Below are positions 6,431 to 8,109 of a stretch of 8,109 bases of DNA, one piece after another. The DNA comes from an uncultured Lactobacillaceae bacterium (GTDB taxonomy: Bacteria; Bacillota; Bacilli; Lactobacillales; Lactobacillaceae). The stretch spans positions 1-8,109 of the forward strand of contig CAKQCC010000033.1 in NCBI GenBank assembly GCA_934216625.1. The letters run 5' to 3'. Under the pieces are notes generated by a model. It saw only the letters and a program-made list of their open reading frames with translations, was not told where the DNA came from and did not search any database. The position numbers and the translations under genes are program-made. Each line of letters starts with the position of its first letter. Position 1 is the stretch's first letter.

Positions 6431-6898
6431 TTGCTAAAAATTGAAACTAACGGTCCAGCTGAAACCGAAATTCTCGGTCGAAAGATTGCCCCGTTTTTGA
6501 AGGCTCCTGACGTTTTGCTTTTGGACGGTGATTTAGGTGCCGGCAAGACGACTTTTACGAAAGGCTTAGCTAAGGGATTGGGGATTAAACGCCCGATCCG
6601 AAGCCCGACCTACGTGATTATTCGTGAATACCATGACGGCCGCTTGCCGCTGTATCACATGGATGCTTATCGCCTGGACGACGGTAGCGGGGCTGAATTG
6701 GGCCTTGATGAATATTTTAACGGTGACGGAATTAACGTGGTTGAGTGGTCGAAATTCATTGCTGATGAAGTTCCTAAACACAATTTACGAATTGTTTTCA
6801 GACGCGATGATCATCGTGGCGACCAGTTTCGGACGCTCTATTTTGAACCGCACGGTCAACACTTTGCTTCGGTGATTAAAAAGGCGCTGAAAAATTAA
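6431..6898 (+). CDS. tsaE: tRNA t6A37 biosynthesis ATPase TsaE
   Basis: P-loop ATPase of the TsaBDE complex, which makes N6-threonylcarbamoyladenosine at position 37 of ANN-decoding tRNAs; TsaE supports catalytic turnover. The product is 155 aa, normal for the family. Motifs are Walker A GDLGAGKTT (33-41), SPTY (58-61) in the switch-like region, YHMDAYRL (75-82) with the conserved HxDxYR pattern, and VVEWSKF (103-109) with the conserved Glu105-Trp106 pair. The start is TTG; the ribosome-binding site overlaps the end of pta. Its stop codon TAA shares an A with the ATG of the next gene. The partner genes tsaB and tsaD are not in this window. The pta-tsaE neighbourhood is common in lactobacilli. 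Confidence 0.96.
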   Translation: MLKIETNGPAETEILGRKIAPFLKAPDVLLLDGDLGAGKTTFTKGLAKGLGIKRPIRSPTYVIIREYHDGRLPLYHMDAYRLDDGSGAELGLDEYFNGDGINVVEWSKFIADEVPKHNLRIVFRRDDHRGDQFRTLYFEPHGQHFASVIKKALKN

Positions 6899-7380
6899 TG
6901 TCAGCCTCGGTTATAATCAGAAGCGCAAAATCGAATGACGCGAGATCACTGTTAGCACTCGTTAAGCGATTGGCTCGTGAGTCGGATACGATTACGGTTA
7001 ATCAGCATTTGAATCAAATTGCCGTAAATGATGAAGCTCATCAGCTAAGCGTAATTGAGCGTTCGGGAAGCTATGCCGTGATCGTTGCCCAGTTATCCCG
7101 GCGGTTAATTGGAATTGCGACGGTTCGTTCGTCAGGTCAAAAGACTGGTGAACTGGGATTGGCTGTTCTACGGCGCTATTGGAATCACGGGTTAGGAACT
7201 GAGTTGGTGAAATCAACCCTTGAATGGTTTAAAAACCACAGTCAATTAAATCAGCTGTGGTTAATCGTTAAACGACGAAATCGTGCGGCGCTTCACGTTT
7301 ATACAAAATGCGGTTTTAAAATAATTGGCAAGGTTGATTTTCATCGGATTCCGGTAATCAAAATGGCGATTAAAAATTAA
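6898..7380 (+). CDS. GNAT-family N-acetyltransferase, substrate unknown
   Basis: Acetyl-CoA-dependent acetyltransferase of the GNAT fold, 160 aa. The acetyl-CoA-binding motif A is GELGLAVLRRYWNHGLGTEL (84-103), with GLG at 98-100 as the pyrophosphate loop; the usual Arg/Gln of that loop is Trp95, a form seen in the YWxxGxG subgroup. The C-terminal motif NRAALHVYTKCGF (128-140) is typical. It overlaps tsaE by one base (TAATG), so translation is probably coupled. In Bacillus subtilis a GNAT (RimI) lies in the ydiB-ydiC-ydiD cluster, but this protein looks more like the small-molecule or generic GNAT type, so I do not call it RimI. It is the last plus-strand gene of the cluster and ends one base from the stop of the opposing exonuclease. 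Confidence 0.88.
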   Translation: MSASVIIRSAKSNDARSLLALVKRLARESDTITVNQHLNQIAVNDEAHQLSVIERSGSYAVIVAQLSRRLIGIATVRSSGQKTGELGLAVLRRYWNHGLGTELVKSTLEWFKNHSQLNQLWLIVKRRNRAALHVYTKCGFKIIGKVDFHRIPVIKMAIKN

Positions 7381-7381
7381 A

Positions 7382-7918
7382 TTAATTAATAATTTGAACG
7401 AAGGGCCGAATTAATGAATCGCCAAATTGCCGGTCCTCTTTGATTAAAATTTGGGCACAGGCAACACTATCACTTAGGGCGTTGTGATGATGCTGAAGTG
7501 AAATCTTGAGGTAGTCACAAACGTTATTCAATCGGTATCGACTCAGTTGGGGATAGAATTTTCGGCTGGTCTTGAGGGTGTCGATCGTTAAGTACCGTGG
7601 CTGTTGAATGTGGTAACGGGATAGCGTTTGGCTTAAGACCCCGTTGTCGAAAGCGGCGTTGTGTGCAGTTACCAGTTGGTCTGGCCTGAATAGTGATTTG
7701 ATGGTGGGCCACAGTTCAGGAAAGGTCGGCGCGTCCTTAACGTCAGAAGCGTGAAGGCCGTGGATTTTAATGTTTTGCCAGAAAAACTTGGTCTGTGGAT
7801 TGATCAATGAATACAATTCGTCAACGATTTGATTTTTTCTGACGATTACTAACGCCAGCGAACAAGCACTTGCTCGTTGACCGTTAGCAGTTTCGAAATC
7901 AATTGCCGTAAAGTTCAT
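7382..7918 (-). CDS. Stand-alone DEDDh 3'-5' exonuclease (DNA polymerase III epsilon-like)
   Basis: Predicted metal-dependent 3'-5' exonuclease of the RNase T/epsilon superfamily, 178 aa, with no polymerase or helicase domain attached. All five DEDDh residues can be placed: Asp7 and Glu9 in IDFET (ExoI), Asp91 in AHNAAFD (85-91, ExoII), and His145 with Asp150 in HNALSD (145-150, ExoIII, with H-x4-D spacing). The segment around IHGLHASDVKDAPTF (52-66) is characteristic of epsilon-like proteins. The start ATG has AAGGAA on the minus strand (plus 7927-7932) about 8 bases upstream. It is the only minus-strand gene, convergent with the GNAT gene and divergent from murB. Whether it acts in DNA proofreading, repair or RNA trimming cannot be told from sequence. 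Confidence 0.93.
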   Translation of the reverse strand: MNFTAIDFETANGQRASACSLALVIVRKNQIVDELYSLINPQTKFFWQNIKIHGLHASDVKDAPTFPELWPTIKSLFRPDQLVTAHNAAFDNGVLSQTLSRYHIQQPRYLTIDTLKTSRKFYPQLSRYRLNNVCDYLKISLQHHHNALSDSVACAQILIKEDRQFGDSLIRPFVQIIN

Positions 7919-7957
7919 TTTTAAAGTTCCTTCGAATAATTATTAGATAAGGGTCGA
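7919..7957. promoter_or_regulatory. 39-base divergent gap between the exonuclease gene and murB
   Basis: This short gap separates two divergent starts, so both promoters must lie within it or extend into the opposite coding sequence. It holds AAGGAA for the exonuclease (minus strand, 7927-7932), AAGGG for murB (7949-7953) and a perfect 10-base AT palindrome AATAATTATT (7935-7944) that could supply -10-like sequence on both strands. No good -35 was found on either strand. Confidence 0.3.
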
Positions 7958-8109
7958 ATGGTTATGAATCATCATAAAATTACCGTTAATGGAGTTAACG
8001 TTCAAAATCACGTTGCGCTTTCTAAGTATACGTTTACCAAAACCGGTGGTCCAGCTGATTATTTAGCGATTCCGCAGACCAGCAGTCAGGTTGGTGAACT
8101 GGTGGGATG
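7958..8109 (+). CDS. murB: UDP-N-acetylenolpyruvoylglucosamine reductase, N-terminal part (3' end outside window)
   Basis: FAD- and NADPH-dependent enzyme that reduces UDP-GlcNAc-enolpyruvate to UDP-MurNAc, the second committed step of peptidoglycan precursor synthesis, in the cytosol. The first 50 codons are present. Recognition rests on LSKYTFTKTGGPADYLAIP (residues 21-39), which matches the conserved N-terminal FAD-domain segment of MurB (NTFxxGGxAxxxxxP type) as found in lactobacilli. Two in-frame ATGs are possible: 7958, 4 bases after AAGGG, and 7964, 10 bases after it; neither spacing is ideal, so the start may be 6 bases off. The open frame runs off the window edge. It is divergent from the exonuclease gene and probably begins a new transcription unit. 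Confidence 0.93.
   Translation, partial: MVMNHHKITVNGVNVQNHVALSKYTFTKTGGPADYLAIPQTSSQVGELVG

Noticed and set aside
6624..6875. 83-codon plus-strand open frame inside tsaE
   Set aside because: It overlaps conserved TsaE motifs in another frame, and its translation has no recognisable domain.
6898..7380. Calling the GNAT protein RimI because it follows tsaE
   Set aside because: Position next to tsaE is suggestive only; the sequence shows a generic GNAT motif set with a YWxxGxG loop and nothing specific to ribosomal protein S18 acetylation.

Overview
The window is an ordinary-looking housekeeping stretch of a low-to-mid GC Firmicute, most likely a member of Lactobacillaceae. The evidence is the gene set and order (tpiA end, ClC-type transporter, secG, rnr, smpB, ung, pta, tsaE, GNAT, then an opposing exonuclease and murB), Gram-positive ribosome-binding sites, heavy use of TTG start codons, and protein sequences that look lactobacillar. 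GC is about 45% in the one line I counted. I do not name a species.

Layout: bases 1-170 carry the 3' end of triosephosphate isomerase. A ClC-family chloride transporter follows after only 12 bases, with no visible terminator. A weak promoter candidate lies ahead of secG, and secG is followed by a clear Rho-independent terminator (1766-1791). After it come rnr (RNase R), smpB, ung, pta, tsaE and a GNAT acetyltransferase. These six genes are closely spaced (gaps of 16, 25, 13 and 4 bases, then a 1-base overlap), so they probably form one operon. A DEDDh exonuclease on the minus strand converges on the GNAT gene with one base between the stop codons. It is divergent from murB, whose 5' end fills the right edge.

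Functionally, rnr and smpB belong together: SmpB with tmRNA rescues stalled ribosomes and RNase R degrades the non-stop mRNA. Ung repairs uracil in DNA, Pta links acetyl-CoA and acetyl phosphate, TsaE supports the t6A modification of tRNA, SecG is part of the protein-export channel, and MurB makes a peptidoglycan precursor.

I see no mobile element, CRISPR array, defence system, tRNA or rRNA. The most unusual point is the C-terminal tail of RNase R, where 21 of the last 61 residues are histidine, in a position where well-studied RNase R proteins carry a lysine-rich tail that contacts SmpB-tmRNA. Lesser points are a ClC transporter lacking the canonical internal proton glutamate, and a terminator between secG and rnr whose 3' arm is a perfect Shine-Dalgarno sequence ahead of a possible 7-codon leader ORF.
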